Part shown: piece by piece, positions 34,475-43,534 of the stretch
Layout of the letters: each line of letters starts with the position of its first letter
Position numbering within the stretch: the first letter of the stretch is position 1
Assembly (NCBI GenBank): GCA_017550285.1
Contig: JAFZPP010000023.1
Location: 62,001-126,000, forward strand
Direction of reading: 5' to 3'
Length of the DNA: 64,000 nucleotides
Source: Oscillospiraceae bacterium
GTDB lineage: Bacteria; Bacillota; Clostridia; Oscillospirales; Ruminococcaceae
Position numbers and translations under genes: made by a program
The notes under the pieces: generated by a model
What the model was told of the DNA's origin: nothing
The model's database searches: none
The model's input: only the letters and a program-made list of their open reading frames with translations

Positions 34475-35371
34475 TTATTCGATATTCTGAATCTGTTCGC
34501 GGATCTTTTCGATCTCGGATTTCATATCCACAACGAGCCGTGTGATGCTGAGATCCTGTGCCTTCGAGCCGATTGTATTGACTTCACGGTTCATCTCCTG
34601 CACAAGGAAATCGAGCTTTCTTCCAACCGGTTCATCGGAGGCAATCAGCGTCCGGAACTGTGCAATATGGCTGTGCAGGCGGACGGTTTCCTCGTCGATT
34701 GCAGTTTTCTCTGCAAAAATCGCGGTTTCCGTCAGGATGCGCTGCTCATCAATATTCGTATCGCCGAGCAGCTCCGTGAGCTTTGCGAGCAGCTTCTGGC
34801 GATAGCTTTCGGCAACGCCCGGCTCAATCGCCTCGATCTTTTCGAGCATTGCTTCGAGTCCCTTCAGCTTTCCGAGCAGATCGGACGCAAGGCGCTCGCC
34901 CTCAGTCTTGCGCATCGAGATAAACGAATCAAGTGCTTCGGCAGCAGCCTCGGAAACAACAGCCCATACGGCGTTTTCGTCATCCTGCTCCTTCGTGACC
35001 GTGAAGACATCCGGCAGGCGCAGCAGCGAGCTGAGCGTGATATCATCATTCAGCCAGAGCGTGCCGTTTTCGCCCATTTCCTCATTGAGCATCCGCAGTG
35101 CATTGACATACCCCTCCGCAACAGAGCGATTGACTGCGATCTGCGCATCCTTGCCGTCCGGACGGGTGATCGTCACGGAGACTTCGACCTTGCCGCGCGC
35201 GATCTTTCCGTTGAGGAAGGACTTGAGCTTCTCCTCCAGATACATGCAGGTCCGCGGCAGTCTTGCGGAGAATTCATAATAGCGGTGATTGACCGCGCGG
35301 ATCTCGACGAGAACATCTCTGCCGTCCGCGAGCCGCTGTGCCCTGCCGTATCCGGTCATACTTTTCGGCAT
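34475..35371 (-). CDS. YicC/YloC family endoribonuclease
   Basis: A 298-residue protein. The N-terminal MTGYGRA and EIRAVNHRYYE are diagnostic, as is the C-terminal half (KLDFLVQEMNREVNTIGSKAQD). Members act as endoribonucleases; E. coli YicC affects RNA decay. The start at 35371 follows AAGGAT. It is the first gene of the housekeeping operon, behind the promoter at 35434-35462. Confidence 0.95.
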   Translation of the reverse strand: MPKSMTGYGRAQRLADGRDVLVEIRAVNHRYYEFSARLPRTCMYLEEKLKSFLNGKIARGKVEVSVTITRPDGKDAQIAVNRSVAEGYVNALRMLNEEMGENGTLWLNDDITLSSLLRLPDVFTVTKEQDDENAVWAVVSEAAAEALDSFISMRKTEGERLASDLLGKLKGLEAMLEKIEAIEPGVAESYRQKLLAKLTELLGDTNIDEQRILTETAIFAEKTAIDEETVRLHSHIAQFRTLIASDEPVGRKLDFLVQEMNREVNTIGSKAQDLSITRLVVDMKSEIEKIREQIQNIE

Positions 35372-35433
35372 AATCAGCTATCCTTCTTTCTATATAGATA
35401 TGAACTGAATCTAATCATAATTCATCACTATAT

Positions 35434-35462
35434 AGTATAACATATATTCGCTGGAAAATCAA
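35434..35462 (-). promoter_or_regulatory. SigA-type promoter of the yicC-rsgA housekeeping operon
   Basis: TTGATT (35462-35457) and TATACT (35439-35434), 17-base spacer. It starts the run of genes down to rsgA; internal promoters are possible, notably in the 30680-30798 gap. Confidence 0.75.
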
Positions 35463-35476
35463 GGGATAATTGCAAG

Positions 35477-35510
35477 AAAAAAAGAGCACGCCGAAACAGC
35501 GTGCTCTTTT
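35477..35510 (-). terminator. Terminator of the GH48 gene
   Basis: AAAAGAGCACGC (35480-35491) pairs with GCGTGCTCTTTT (35499-35510); a T run follows on the minus strand. It separates the cellulase from the yicC promoter. Confidence 0.9.
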
Positions 35511-35526
35511 GGGTTCAATTATGCAA

Positions 35527-38082
35527 TTAAGCCTTGCCGAGATCAGAATACGGAATGATCTTTGCGATGAACTGAAGAATCTTCAGCGTATCGTCAGCAT
35601 CCGGCTTACCGCTTGCATTGACGTCAGCATTCAGTTTGCCCTGTGCCGAAACATTCGCGCTAGCATCCTCAGCAACAAAGCGAGCAAGCAGAACAGCGTC
35701 GGAAACGTCCACGCGCATTTCGGGAGTATCACCCTTGGAGAGGTCAACGTTGCCCCAGTCAATATCTGTCGGAATCTTCTCAGTAGAACTGGCTGTGGTC
35801 TCGCTGGTCGTGGTCTCGCTCGTGGTGGTCTCGGTGGTTGTGGTTTCAGTCTTCTCAGTCGTCGTGCCGTCGATCTTCATATCCGGATAGAGCTCAGCCA
35901 TGGTGCCGAGACCCATCATGATATCGCCTGCATGCCAGAATCTGTGGTAAACCAGATCAACCTTCTCAACGTTCTTGAACGCGCTGCAATCGGTTGCGCA
36001 GTCCATACCGTAGGAGTAGCTGCCGCTGAATTCCTTGATCTTTGCGCCTGCTGCGACGTCAGCCTCGTAAGCTGCCTTGAGCTCCTTATACAGAGCAGTG
36101 TAGGACTGACCCTCATCCTCGTACATCGGACGGATGTCGATGAACTTCGCGCCCGGACCGACTTCATAGTCATACGGATATTTACCGGACTTGCCGCCGG
36201 TGTAAACTTCCTGTGCCCAGAAACGAGCCAGCGAACCGTTGTGGTCAACTCTGGTCAGACCGATGTCGTCACGAGCCAGATCCCATGTACGGTCAAGCAG
36301 CTCCTTCGCGGTGTACAGAGCCTTCTGGGCGAGCTCGCCGCTTGCAGATGCCTCGTCTGCCTTGACGCCGTTTGCTGCTGCATAGTAGATCAGCGTATTC
36401 GCGTAAGAGCAGGTGCATCCGAGGTCAGTGTTCTGATATGCAGAAACAGTTGCCTTCAGGCTGGAGTTATTGGTGTACTTACCGCTCCAGCTCTCCGGCT
36501 GACCGCTCCACTTGATGCTTGCCGGAACCTTGAAATCGCCCTTGTCGTCAAGCGTGGTCTCGGAAATGAAGAACTCAACCCACTTATCCAGAACGGTCTT
36601 CAGAGCATCCTTGATGCTCACGCCGCCCGGCTGAATGTCAGAGCCCTTGGAGGAGTAATCCTTATCCTGGCAAACCAGATAGTACAGCTCAGCGAGACGC
36701 TGGGTTGCCCAGTACTGGTTACCGGTCCAGTTGTTGGAACCCGGGTCAGCGTAAACCGGCTGCTCGATATATGCCATATCGTGGAAGGTCGGAACGCCGC
36801 TCGGATACTTTTCATAGTCGCCCATCCAGCAGTTGGTGCAGCCGCCTGCGAACGGACCCTCGTTAGAGGACAGCCAGAGATACATCTCGAGCTGACGGGT
36901 CAGAGAAGTCTCATAGTCCTTCTTTGCGCCCTCTGCCTTCATGCCGCTGCTGAGGTCTGCATCATAGAGAAGACCGAATGCAGCCAGCGGGTTCTGATAG
37001 AACTGATGTGCGTGAGAGCAGCCGATCTGCCATGCCCATGCACCGTCAGCAGCGCCGCCCCATGCGGTGTACCAGGACATCAGATAGTGCTTACCCTGAT
37101 CGCCTGCGGAAGAAGAAGACTTATCCTGGCAGCCGATCTTCTTGTAGTACTTATCGTACATGTCGTTACGGCAGAAGTCACCCATCATACCAGCCTTCGC
37201 GGAAACATCAGCATTGCCGACGCCCCAGCGGTTTGCAGCAAATGCTGCCTGGATTGCACGGTCTTCTGCGTCAGGTGCGTTCGTGTAGGACCAGGACTCT
37301 GCGGTAGAGCTCTGGAACGCGAACTTCATGCCCTGCTGAGAGTTGCCGTACTTCAGGGTCTCGATTGCCGGATGCGGAATGGTCTCGAAGCAGGACTCCT
37401 GGTCGCCGCGCTGGAAGGTGTTGATGAAGGTCAGCTTGCCCTTCTCGCCGCGGGCGGAACCGCCGAAGCCATACCAGTCATCAACGTCTGCGAGCCAGTG
37501 CAGCAGATACTCTCTGCCTTCGCTGGAGTATGCAGAAACGAACTTGCTGTGGATCGGGTTGGAACCGGTGTTGGAAGAGCTGCCCTCAGACGGATACTTT
37601 GTCACGTCATCCGGATGCTCATCGGAAACCTGTGCACTCAGCTCGGTCTTCTGGAAGAAGCCGGACTGCTGATCCTTTGCCGGAATCAGAGCTTCGAGCG
37701 TCTTCCATGCGCTTGCCAGATCGGAACCGGAAGCACCGTCAACAACACCGTCCTTGACGAGGTTGTCGTGCATAGCTGCGATCCAGACGATGTAGGACAT
37801 AGCCTCGGATGTGGTCTCATGACCGTAGTCCGGCGCCTCGCAGATCAGCTCCTCAACGGAGTGATACGGAACGCCGTCACCGCTCAGGTAACCGTTCGTC
37901 TTACCGTTGGTGTAGACATCGTCATACAGTGACATGAAACGCTCTGCATAGGTGCTGTCACCGTACTTTTCCTTCGCCGTGCGGGTGCCGGCGGCAGATG
38001 CAGTGACAGACATCAAAGCGCTGGATGCCATTGCTGCTGCGACCACAGCAGAAAGAATCGCTCTGTTCTTCTTGAATTGCAT
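35527..38082 (-). CDS. Glycoside hydrolase family 48 cellulase with C-terminal dockerin
   Basis: An 851-residue secreted processive cellobiohydrolase. Signal peptide 1 to about 30 (ending SVTASA), GH48 domain about 38-735, Thr/Glu/Ser linker (740-769), dockerin (about 770-851). GH48 hallmarks are GHETTSEA with Glu93 as probable catalytic acid, WLADVDDWYGFG with the probable base Asp, and NCWMGDYEKYPSG. The second dockerin loop is a regular calcium site (DVNASGKPDADD); the first is altered, with DVSDAVLLARF after an unusual DLSKGDTPEM. GH48 is the main exocellulase of ruminococcal and clostridial cellulosomes and is usually single-copy. The dockerin should dock it to a scaffoldin cohesin. AGAGGGG lies before the ATG; the leader is about 250 bases. 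Confidence 0.97.
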   Translation of the reverse strand: MQFKKNRAILSAVVAAAMASSALMSVTASAAGTRTAKEKYGDSTYAERFMSLYDDVYTNGKTNGYLSGDGVPYHSVEELICEAPDYGHETTSEAMSYIVWIAAMHDNLVKDGVVDGASGSDLASAWKTLEALIPAKDQQSGFFQKTELSAQVSDEHPDDVTKYPSEGSSSNTGSNPIHSKFVSAYSSEGREYLLHWLADVDDWYGFGGSARGEKGKLTFINTFQRGDQESCFETIPHPAIETLKYGNSQQGMKFAFQSSTAESWSYTNAPDAEDRAIQAAFAANRWGVGNADVSAKAGMMGDFCRNDMYDKYYKKIGCQDKSSSSAGDQGKHYLMSWYTAWGGAADGAWAWQIGCSHAHQFYQNPLAAFGLLYDADLSSGMKAEGAKKDYETSLTRQLEMYLWLSSNEGPFAGGCTNCWMGDYEKYPSGVPTFHDMAYIEQPVYADPGSNNWTGNQYWATQRLAELYYLVCQDKDYSSKGSDIQPGGVSIKDALKTVLDKWVEFFISETTLDDKGDFKVPASIKWSGQPESWSGKYTNNSSLKATVSAYQNTDLGCTCSYANTLIYYAAANGVKADEASASGELAQKALYTAKELLDRTWDLARDDIGLTRVDHNGSLARFWAQEVYTGGKSGKYPYDYEVGPGAKFIDIRPMYEDEGQSYTALYKELKAAYEADVAAGAKIKEFSGSYSYGMDCATDCSAFKNVEKVDLVYHRFWHAGDIMMGLGTMAELYPDMKIDGTTTEKTETTTTETTTSETTTSETTASSTEKIPTDIDWGNVDLSKGDTPEMRVDVSDAVLLARFVAEDASANVSAQGKLNADVNASGKPDADDTLKILQFIAKIIPYSDLGKA

Positions 38083-38131
38083 TCTTTTTTTCCCCTCTCG
38101 TATAATTTGAAAGATTTTCGCTTCTGAATGG

Positions 38132-38167
38132 ATGCACGGTCAGTCCGAGAAGCTGCGGACTGTGCAT
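38132..38167 (-). promoter_or_regulatory. Stem-loop in the GH48 leader
   Basis: CAGTCCG (38141-38147) pairs with CGGACTG (38156-38162). The stem continues as ATGCA (38132-38136) with TGCAT (38163-38167) across a four-base bulge (38137-38140). It lies about 50 bases before the GH48 start, in the transcribed leader. A regulatory or stabilising role is inferred; no known riboswitch class was recognised. Confidence 0.5.
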
Positions 38168-38337
38168 AATAACTGGTACGCGAGCGGCGATCTTCCCCGT
38201 GCAGAGATACACCGCACCGATTCTGTATTCTGTTTCTGCCGCTTCCGTCCGGCTGCATCCGGTCCGGCATCCGTTCCAGTGACCTTTGCAAGTCGCCCGA
38301 AAATGCATATAGAGACAGCTATACAGTACCTGAAATC

Positions 38338-38366
38338 ATTATAATAATTTTCCGAGACTTTGTCAA
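38338..38366 (-). promoter_or_regulatory. SigA-type promoter of the GH48 gene
   Basis: TTGACA (38366-38361) and TATAAT (38343-38338) with a 17-base spacer, both consensus. It lies 256 bases before the ATG. Confidence 0.85.
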
Positions 38367-38692
38367 CCCCTTGTCCGGAAACAGACTTGTCCTGCAATAC
38401 TTTTCGGATACTTTACCAAATCGGCTTTCGTTTTTTTGTTCAAAATGCCGTTCATATTTCAAATAAATATAACAGACAGTATTATTTCAGCGATTTTCCG
38501 GTTATCAACACATCTTCAACACATCGGACTGCTATGATTCTATTACATATGGTATGACATGCTCCGGAGCTTTTCCTGCGCCGAACTGATTTTTTTCTGC
38601 GCTGTCCGTGCAGATTTATAATACATCCATATTTCGTTCATATTCTGTTCATATTATTCTGCGATAATAAAATGAATATGTCTTATGACTTT

Positions 38693-38716
38693 TCTCCGGA
38701 AACGGGTAACCGGAGA
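38693..38716 (+). promoter_or_regulatory. Hairpin upstream of the Gld-like ABC operon
   Basis: TCTCCGG (38693-38699) pairs perfectly with CCGGAGA (38710-38716), with a ten-base loop. No T run follows, so it is not an ordinary terminator. It lies about 70 bases before the start at 38785. Confidence 0.45.
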
Positions 38717-38784
38717 GGCAGTGGGGATGTATTCTATTTATAATATCAAACTGCTGCAATGATGAAAGGGGCTTTGCGGAAAAC

Positions 38785-39855
38785 ATGGTTGAGATCAGGA
38801 ATCTGACAAAATACTACGGCACGCATCCGGCTGTGCAGGATATCTCCTTCACGGTCGGCGATCATGAAGTGCTGGGATTTCTCGGACCGAACGGCGCCGG
38901 CAAATCCACAACGATGAACATGATCACGGGATGTCTGCCCTCTACCTCAGGTACCGTGCTGGTAGACGGCTACGATATTTCCAAGGATCCGATTGAGGTC
39001 AAAAAGCGCATCGGCTATCTGCCGGAGATTCCGCCGGTTTATCCGGATATGCGCGTGCGCGACTATCTGAATTTTGCCGCCGGACTCAAGGGCGTCAGCC
39101 GGAACGACCGCACAAAGCAGGTCGAAAACGCAATGGAGCGCCTGCATATTACCGATGTGCAGAAGCGCATCATCGGCAATCTCTCGAAGGGCTACCGGCA
39201 GCGCGTCGGCTTTGCAATGGCGCTGCTCGGCTCGCCGAAATTTCTCATTCTCGATGAACCGACGGTCGGTCTCGACCCGACGCAGGTCATGGAGGTGCGC
39301 AGACTGATTCAGGATCTTGCGCGCGAGCATACTATTATATTCTCGACGCATATTCTGGCAGAGGTCACGGCAGTCTGCGAGCGCGTTGTCATTATCAATA
39401 AGGGCAAAATCCGCGCCGAGGATACAATCGCAAATCTGGAGGCATCGGTCGGCGGCGATCTGAAGCTCCGGCTCAAGGTCGAGGGCGAGATTACAAAGGT
39501 CACCGAGATCATCCGCAATACCGAAGGCATCCTCTCCGTGGATGAAGTCGAATTCGATTCGGTGGGCGTCAATGCATTCACCGTGGCGGCGTCATCCGAA
39601 GCGGTGCGCAAGACGCTGATGTCGCGCCTGATCGCGGAGGACTGCATGGTGCTCGAAATTACATCGGTCAAATCGAACCTTGAGGACGTCTTTGTCAAGC
39701 TCACTGCCTCCTCCCGCACACAGTCGCGTGAGGACGCCTTCGAGGAGCTCGGCAGAGAAATGGACGAGCAGCGCATGGCGGATGCATCTGCACAGGATGC
39801 GGAGGATACGCCGGCAGCGGATGCTGCGGAAAGTGAAAAGGAGGCGAAGGACTGA
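38785..39855 (+). CDS. ABC transporter ATP-binding protein (GldA-like)
   Basis: A 356-residue ATPase. Walker A is GPNGAGKST (about 37-45), the signature is LSKGYRQRVG and Walker B with D-loop is LILDEPTVGLDP, then FSTH as the switch. The C-terminal ~120 residues (LKLRLKVEGEITKV, then an acidic tail) match the Gld/Nod-type ATPases acting with GldF/GldG. AAAGGGG sits 14 bases before the ATG. The stop overlaps the next start as TGATG. The trio plus DUF4340 forms a four-gene export module. Confidence 0.92.
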   Translation: MVEIRNLTKYYGTHPAVQDISFTVGDHEVLGFLGPNGAGKSTTMNMITGCLPSTSGTVLVDGYDISKDPIEVKKRIGYLPEIPPVYPDMRVRDYLNFAAGLKGVSRNDRTKQVENAMERLHITDVQKRIIGNLSKGYRQRVGFAMALLGSPKFLILDEPTVGLDPTQVMEVRRLIQDLAREHTIIFSTHILAEVTAVCERVVIINKGKIRAEDTIANLEASVGGDLKLRLKVEGEITKVTEIIRNTEGILSVDEVEFDSVGVNAFTVAASSEAVRKTLMSRLIAEDCMVLEITSVKSNLEDVFVKLTASSRTQSREDAFEELGREMDEQRMADASAQDAEDTPAADAAESEKEAKD

Positions 39856-40586
39856 TGTTTGCACTATATAAAAAGGAGGTGCAGTCCTTCTTCTGCTCCC
39901 CGTTTGCTTATGTGGTCAGCGCACTGTTCCTTCTGGTCTTCTCGCTGAGCTTTATCAGCGGCATTTCCAATATGGATTCCAGTGTCCTGAAATTCTCATT
40001 CTCCAATATCTTCTATAACAGCTTTTTCTATTTCATCTTTCTGATTCCGCTGCTGACGATGCGCACCTTTGCCGAGGAGCGCAAATCCAAGACGGAAACA
40101 ATCTGGCTTTCGGCACCGGTTACGATCCCGCAGGTTGTCTTTGCAAAGTTCTTTGCGGTCGCAACGGTCTTCCTGATGATGATGGTTCTCTCGCTGTTCT
40201 TCCCGCTGGTCGCCGCGCTGCACGGCACGGTCATCGGCTCGAGCCTTGCCTGCGGCTATCTCGGCTTCTTCCTCTGGAGCATGGTCTGCATCGCAATCGG
40301 CATCATGATGTCTGCGCTGACGGATAATCCGATTCTGGCGGCTGTGCTCGGTGAAGCAGCGATGATCCTCGTGATCTTCCTCGACAACTTCACAAATTCC
40401 GTGCTGATCCAGTCGATCCCGTTCCTTTCTAAAATCTTCGCATGGTTTTCGACGGAGACAAGATTCGGCGCATTCTCGCAGGGTCTGTTCAGCCTTTCCG
40501 ACCTTGTATTCTTCATTTCGATTACGCTCGCGGTGCTGATCTGGACGGTCATTATTATCGAAAAGCGCCGCTGGAGCCGCGGCTGA
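39855..40586 (+). CDS. ABC-2 permease (GldF-like)
   Basis: A 243-residue permease with six helices. It starts MFALYKKEVQSFFCSPFAYVV, a hallmark of this family, and has MRTFAEERKSKTETIWLSAPV as coupling segment. It is translationally coupled to the ATPase gene and lies 16 bases before the GldG-like gene. It forms the channel of the exporter. Confidence 0.92.
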   Translation: MFALYKKEVQSFFCSPFAYVVSALFLLVFSLSFISGISNMDSSVLKFSFSNIFYNSFFYFIFLIPLLTMRTFAEERKSKTETIWLSAPVTIPQVVFAKFFAVATVFLMMMVLSLFFPLVAALHGTVIGSSLACGYLGFFLWSMVCIAIGIMMSALTDNPILAAVLGEAAMILVIFLDNFTNSVLIQSIPFLSKIFAWFSTETRFGAFSQGLFSLSDLVFFISITLAVLIWTVIIIEKRRWSRG

Positions 40587-40602
40587 CAGGGAGGGAACTG
40601 CA

Positions 40603-42075
40603 ATGGACAAAGCATCAATTACCGCGAAGAACAAGCGGTTTACGGCGCTGGCATGGATTCTTGCAATTCTCGTGCTTGCCGTCGCCATTCCGCTGAATCT
40701 GATTATCGAGCGTCTGAATGTCAATTTCGACATGACGCCGAACAGCCTGTATACCCTGACGGAGACCACACGTGACTATCTCGACGAGCTCGATGCAAAA
40801 AACATTACGGTCGATGTCTATTTTCTCACGAAAATGGAGGAGCTCGAGAGCGATCTCGAATGCCTCGCACTCTACCGCACGCTGCTTGCCTATGACGAGC
40901 ACGAGTGCTTCAATCTGATTGACTTCGATCCGGATACCGATCCGGAAACGCTCCGGAAAATCAATCCGGACGGCATCTATAATCTCGCGGAGGGCGATTT
41001 CCTGTTCGTCTGCAATGACACGGTCAAGCGCCTGCCCGGCACAATGATGTATACCTATAAGCTGGACGAAAACGAGAATATTATCGGTGCGGAATTCCGC
41101 GCGGAAAACTACTTCACCGGCTATATCAAATCCGTCGTGGACGGCATCGTGCCGACTGTCTACTTTTTGCAGGGACACAATGAGGTTCCGCTCTCCCAGA
41201 TGACAAAGCTCTGCGCAAACCTCGGCAACTACAACTACGGCGCGAAGGAGCTCAATCTCATGACGGACAGCGCGATTCCGGCGGACTGCTGCATTCTCGT
41301 GATTGCATCGCCGCGTGAGGACCTCACCGACGTCGAATACAAAAAAATCCTGAACTACGCACAGAACGGCGGTCATATCAGCGTGCTGATGTCGCCGGAC
41401 GAATCGGCGACAATCTACCGGAATCTTGAAATGCTGCTCAGCAATTACTGCATCGGCATGAACTATGACCGCGTAGAGGAAACCGACGCAAACCGTCATT
41501 CGCACAGAGATACCTACGCAATGATGTGCGATATCATTCAGGCAAATGCAGAGACCGGCGAGGACCTGACCGCCGCGCTGCTCCCGAATGTCAACGATGT
41601 CGTTACCTATATGCCGTATTCGCGCAGCTTCTTTACGGTCTACGGCAGCAATTACGGCAAGCTGAAAGCCGATACACTGATCCGCACACAGGCAACGGCG
41701 AAATCCGTGCCGTTCGGCGGAAAGCCGCTTGATCCGCAGACGGTTGAGGGTCAGCCGCAGGTGCTCTCGATGTATGTCATCGACACCGAGCACAAGGATT
41801 CCAAACTCATCGTCTTCGGCTCCTCCGATATCATTACCGATGCCGGTACCGCAAATGCATATTTCATCAATCCGCTCCAGCTCTTCCTGACCTCCGTCAC
41901 ATGGATGTACGATTCCGATCTGGATATGAACATTCTCGATAAGGCGCGTTCCTATGACAGTCTGAATGTCAGCAGCTCCGGCGAGGCGAGCGGACTGATC
42001 GCACTGTTTGTCGGCTTCCCGATCCTGGTTGCAGCGGTCGGCGTCGTGATCTGGCTGAGGAGGAAAAACGCATGA
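40603..42075 (+). CDS. GldG-family auxiliary ABC transport protein
   Basis: A 490-residue protein. One N-terminal helix (about 15-32: ALAWILAILVLAVAIPL), a large extracytoplasmic domain and a C-terminal helix (about 465-485). LIIERLNVNFDMTPNSLYTLT and the thioredoxin-like alpha/beta part (AILVIASPREDLT) match the GldG/auxiliary transport family. AGGGAGG precedes the ATG. It overlaps the next gene by four bases (ATGA). Thought to be the extracellular partner of the permease. Confidence 0.88.
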   Translation: MDKASITAKNKRFTALAWILAILVLAVAIPLNLIIERLNVNFDMTPNSLYTLTETTRDYLDELDAKNITVDVYFLTKMEELESDLECLALYRTLLAYDEHECFNLIDFDPDTDPETLRKINPDGIYNLAEGDFLFVCNDTVKRLPGTMMYTYKLDENENIIGAEFRAENYFTGYIKSVVDGIVPTVYFLQGHNEVPLSQMTKLCANLGNYNYGAKELNLMTDSAIPADCCILVIASPREDLTDVEYKKILNYAQNGGHISVLMSPDESATIYRNLEMLLSNYCIGMNYDRVEETDANRHSHRDTYAMMCDIIQANAETGEDLTAALLPNVNDVVTYMPYSRSFFTVYGSNYGKLKADTLIRTQATAKSVPFGGKPLDPQTVEGQPQVLSMYVIDTEHKDSKLIVFGSSDIITDAGTANAYFINPLQLFLTSVTWMYDSDLDMNILDKARSYDSLNVSSSGEASGLIALFVGFPILVAAVGVVIWLRRKNA

Positions 42076-43475
42076 AGCAGCTTCGCTGGATCTGGATACT
42101 CGGCGCTGCGGCAGTTCTGCTGACGGTCCTGTTTATCATCGTTGACCGCCGCAGCAAACAGAATGAAGAAAAAGCACAGATCGGTGCGCCGAAGCAGCTG
42201 CTGCATATCGACCCCGATGTTGTCACCGATATCGAGCTGAACAATGAAGACGGCAAAATCGTTTTCAGCTGGCTCGACGGCACATGGAAAATCACCGAGG
42301 GCGAGCAGTTCAATGTCAATGTCTACGCGGTCAATGCGATCTGCAATTATATCTGCAATCTGGATTCGCTGAAAACCGTCGCCTTCGACTGCGACAAGAC
42401 GGATGTCTACGGCTTCACCGATCCGACCACTCTCAAGGTCTATACGACCGACACCGACAAGGAGCATCCGTATATTCTCTATGTCGGCGACGCAACCCCG
42501 ACCTATGATTCCTACTACGCAATGGTGGACGGCTCGAATGACGTCTATACGATTGACTATAACAGCGGCACGGTCTTCTGCTCCGACCGCAATTCGCTGA
42601 AAAACCGGTATCTCTTCGATACCAGCAGCGCACTCGTCAATTACTATAAGGTCGAAAAGGACGGCAAAACCGTCATCGAATGCAAGCGCGGCAGCGATTT
42701 CTACTGGACCATGAAACAGCCCGCTGCCTTCGAGCTCTCCAATGCGGAGATGAATGATCTCATGGATGTAATCGTCCGCGTGCAGATTGCCGCGTTTGTC
42801 GAGGACAATCCGGAGGACCTTGCCAAATACGGGCTGGATCATCCGCAGTCCAAGCTCACGCTTGAGGGCGTCTTCAATGAAAGCGTCAAAAAGCAGGAAA
42901 TCTGGTTCGGCGATATGGCGTCCAGCGACGAAAACGAAACGCAGATTTACGGCTATTATTCCGACAGCAAACAGGTCTTCCGGATCAACCGCGCAGAAAT
43001 CTCGTTTATGAACGATGATATCAAGGAGCTGATGTATCCGTTCTGCGTGCAGCCGGATATCGAGAAGCTGAAATCCGTCGAGATCGACATGGGCGAGGTT
43101 TACGATCTGCACGAAACGCTGTATCTTGACTACGCAAATGACAAGTATAAGCTCGGCGACAAGGATATCAGCGCACTGGATGACGAGGATATCATGCAGC
43201 GCTACCAGACCTTCTACCGCTCCATCGCGGAGCTGCGCTTCTCCGAAGTACAGCTTGACAGCAAGCCCGATCCGGAAAAGGAGCCTGCAATTCGCATCGT
43301 CTACACCGAAAATGACGGAAAACAGTTGAAGCTCGACTTCATCGAAAAGGAACCGAATAACTATTATCTCGTCAAGGACGGCACCTATACCGGTCTGACG
43401 GTCCGCTTGAACTGCTTTACCGGTGCAGGCAGCGTCACCGACCGCTATAAGCTGCTGACGGAAAAACTGAAATAA
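42072..43475 (+). CDS. DUF4340 family protein
   Basis: A 467-residue membrane-anchored protein. It begins with a helix (about 7-24: IWILGAAAVLLTVLFIIV), then repeated beta-rich lobes. Each lobe has the pattern of DUF4340, with WKITEGEQFNVN, LYVGDATPTYDSYYAMVDG and IWFGDMASSDENETQIY. Such proteins always accompany GldF/GldG ABC modules; the role is unknown, perhaps substrate handling at the surface. The start overlaps the gldG-like stop. It is the last gene of the operon, before the terminator at 43494. Confidence 0.86.
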   Translation: MKQLRWIWILGAAAVLLTVLFIIVDRRSKQNEEKAQIGAPKQLLHIDPDVVTDIELNNEDGKIVFSWLDGTWKITEGEQFNVNVYAVNAICNYICNLDSLKTVAFDCDKTDVYGFTDPTTLKVYTTDTDKEHPYILYVGDATPTYDSYYAMVDGSNDVYTIDYNSGTVFCSDRNSLKNRYLFDTSSALVNYYKVEKDGKTVIECKRGSDFYWTMKQPAAFELSNAEMNDLMDVIVRVQIAAFVEDNPEDLAKYGLDHPQSKLTLEGVFNESVKKQEIWFGDMASSDENETQIYGYYSDSKQVFRINRAEISFMNDDIKELMYPFCVQPDIEKLKSVEIDMGEVYDLHETLYLDYANDKYKLGDKDISALDDEDIMQRYQTFYRSIAELRFSEVQLDSKPDPEKEPAIRIVYTENDGKQLKLDFIEKEPNNYYLVKDGTYTGLTVRLNCFTGAGSVTDRYKLLTEKLK

Positions 43476-43493
43476 CAGCGGCACGCCTGCCGC

Positions 43494-43534
43494 AGCCGCG
43501 GAATCCGGTTTTCTGCCGGAGACCGCGGCTTTTT
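43494..43534 (+). terminator. Terminator of the Gld-like operon
   Basis: AGCCGCGG (43494-43501) pairs with CCGCGGCT (43523-43530); an inner stem TCCGG/CCGGA extends it; TTTT follows. Confidence 0.9.

Larger units (their letters stand above)
38083..38784. other. Intergenic region, 702 bases, two divergent leaders
   Basis: The minus-strand GH48 promoter lies at 38338-38366 and a structured part of its leader at 38132-38167. The ABC-transporter side holds a strong hairpin at 38693-38716 and an AT-rich stretch 38400-38690 with no clear -35/-10 pair for the plus strand. No protein-coding sequence was found here. Confidence 0.55.

Noticed and set aside
35470-37932. A plus-strand open frame of 820 codons opposite the GH48 gene
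   Set aside because: It is antisense to a full-length GH48 enzyme and lacks a ribosome site and promoter.
38400-38690. Possible tRNA or small RNA in the AT-rich gap
   Set aside because: No cloverleaf, no T-loop sequence and no GC-rich stem with T run were found.
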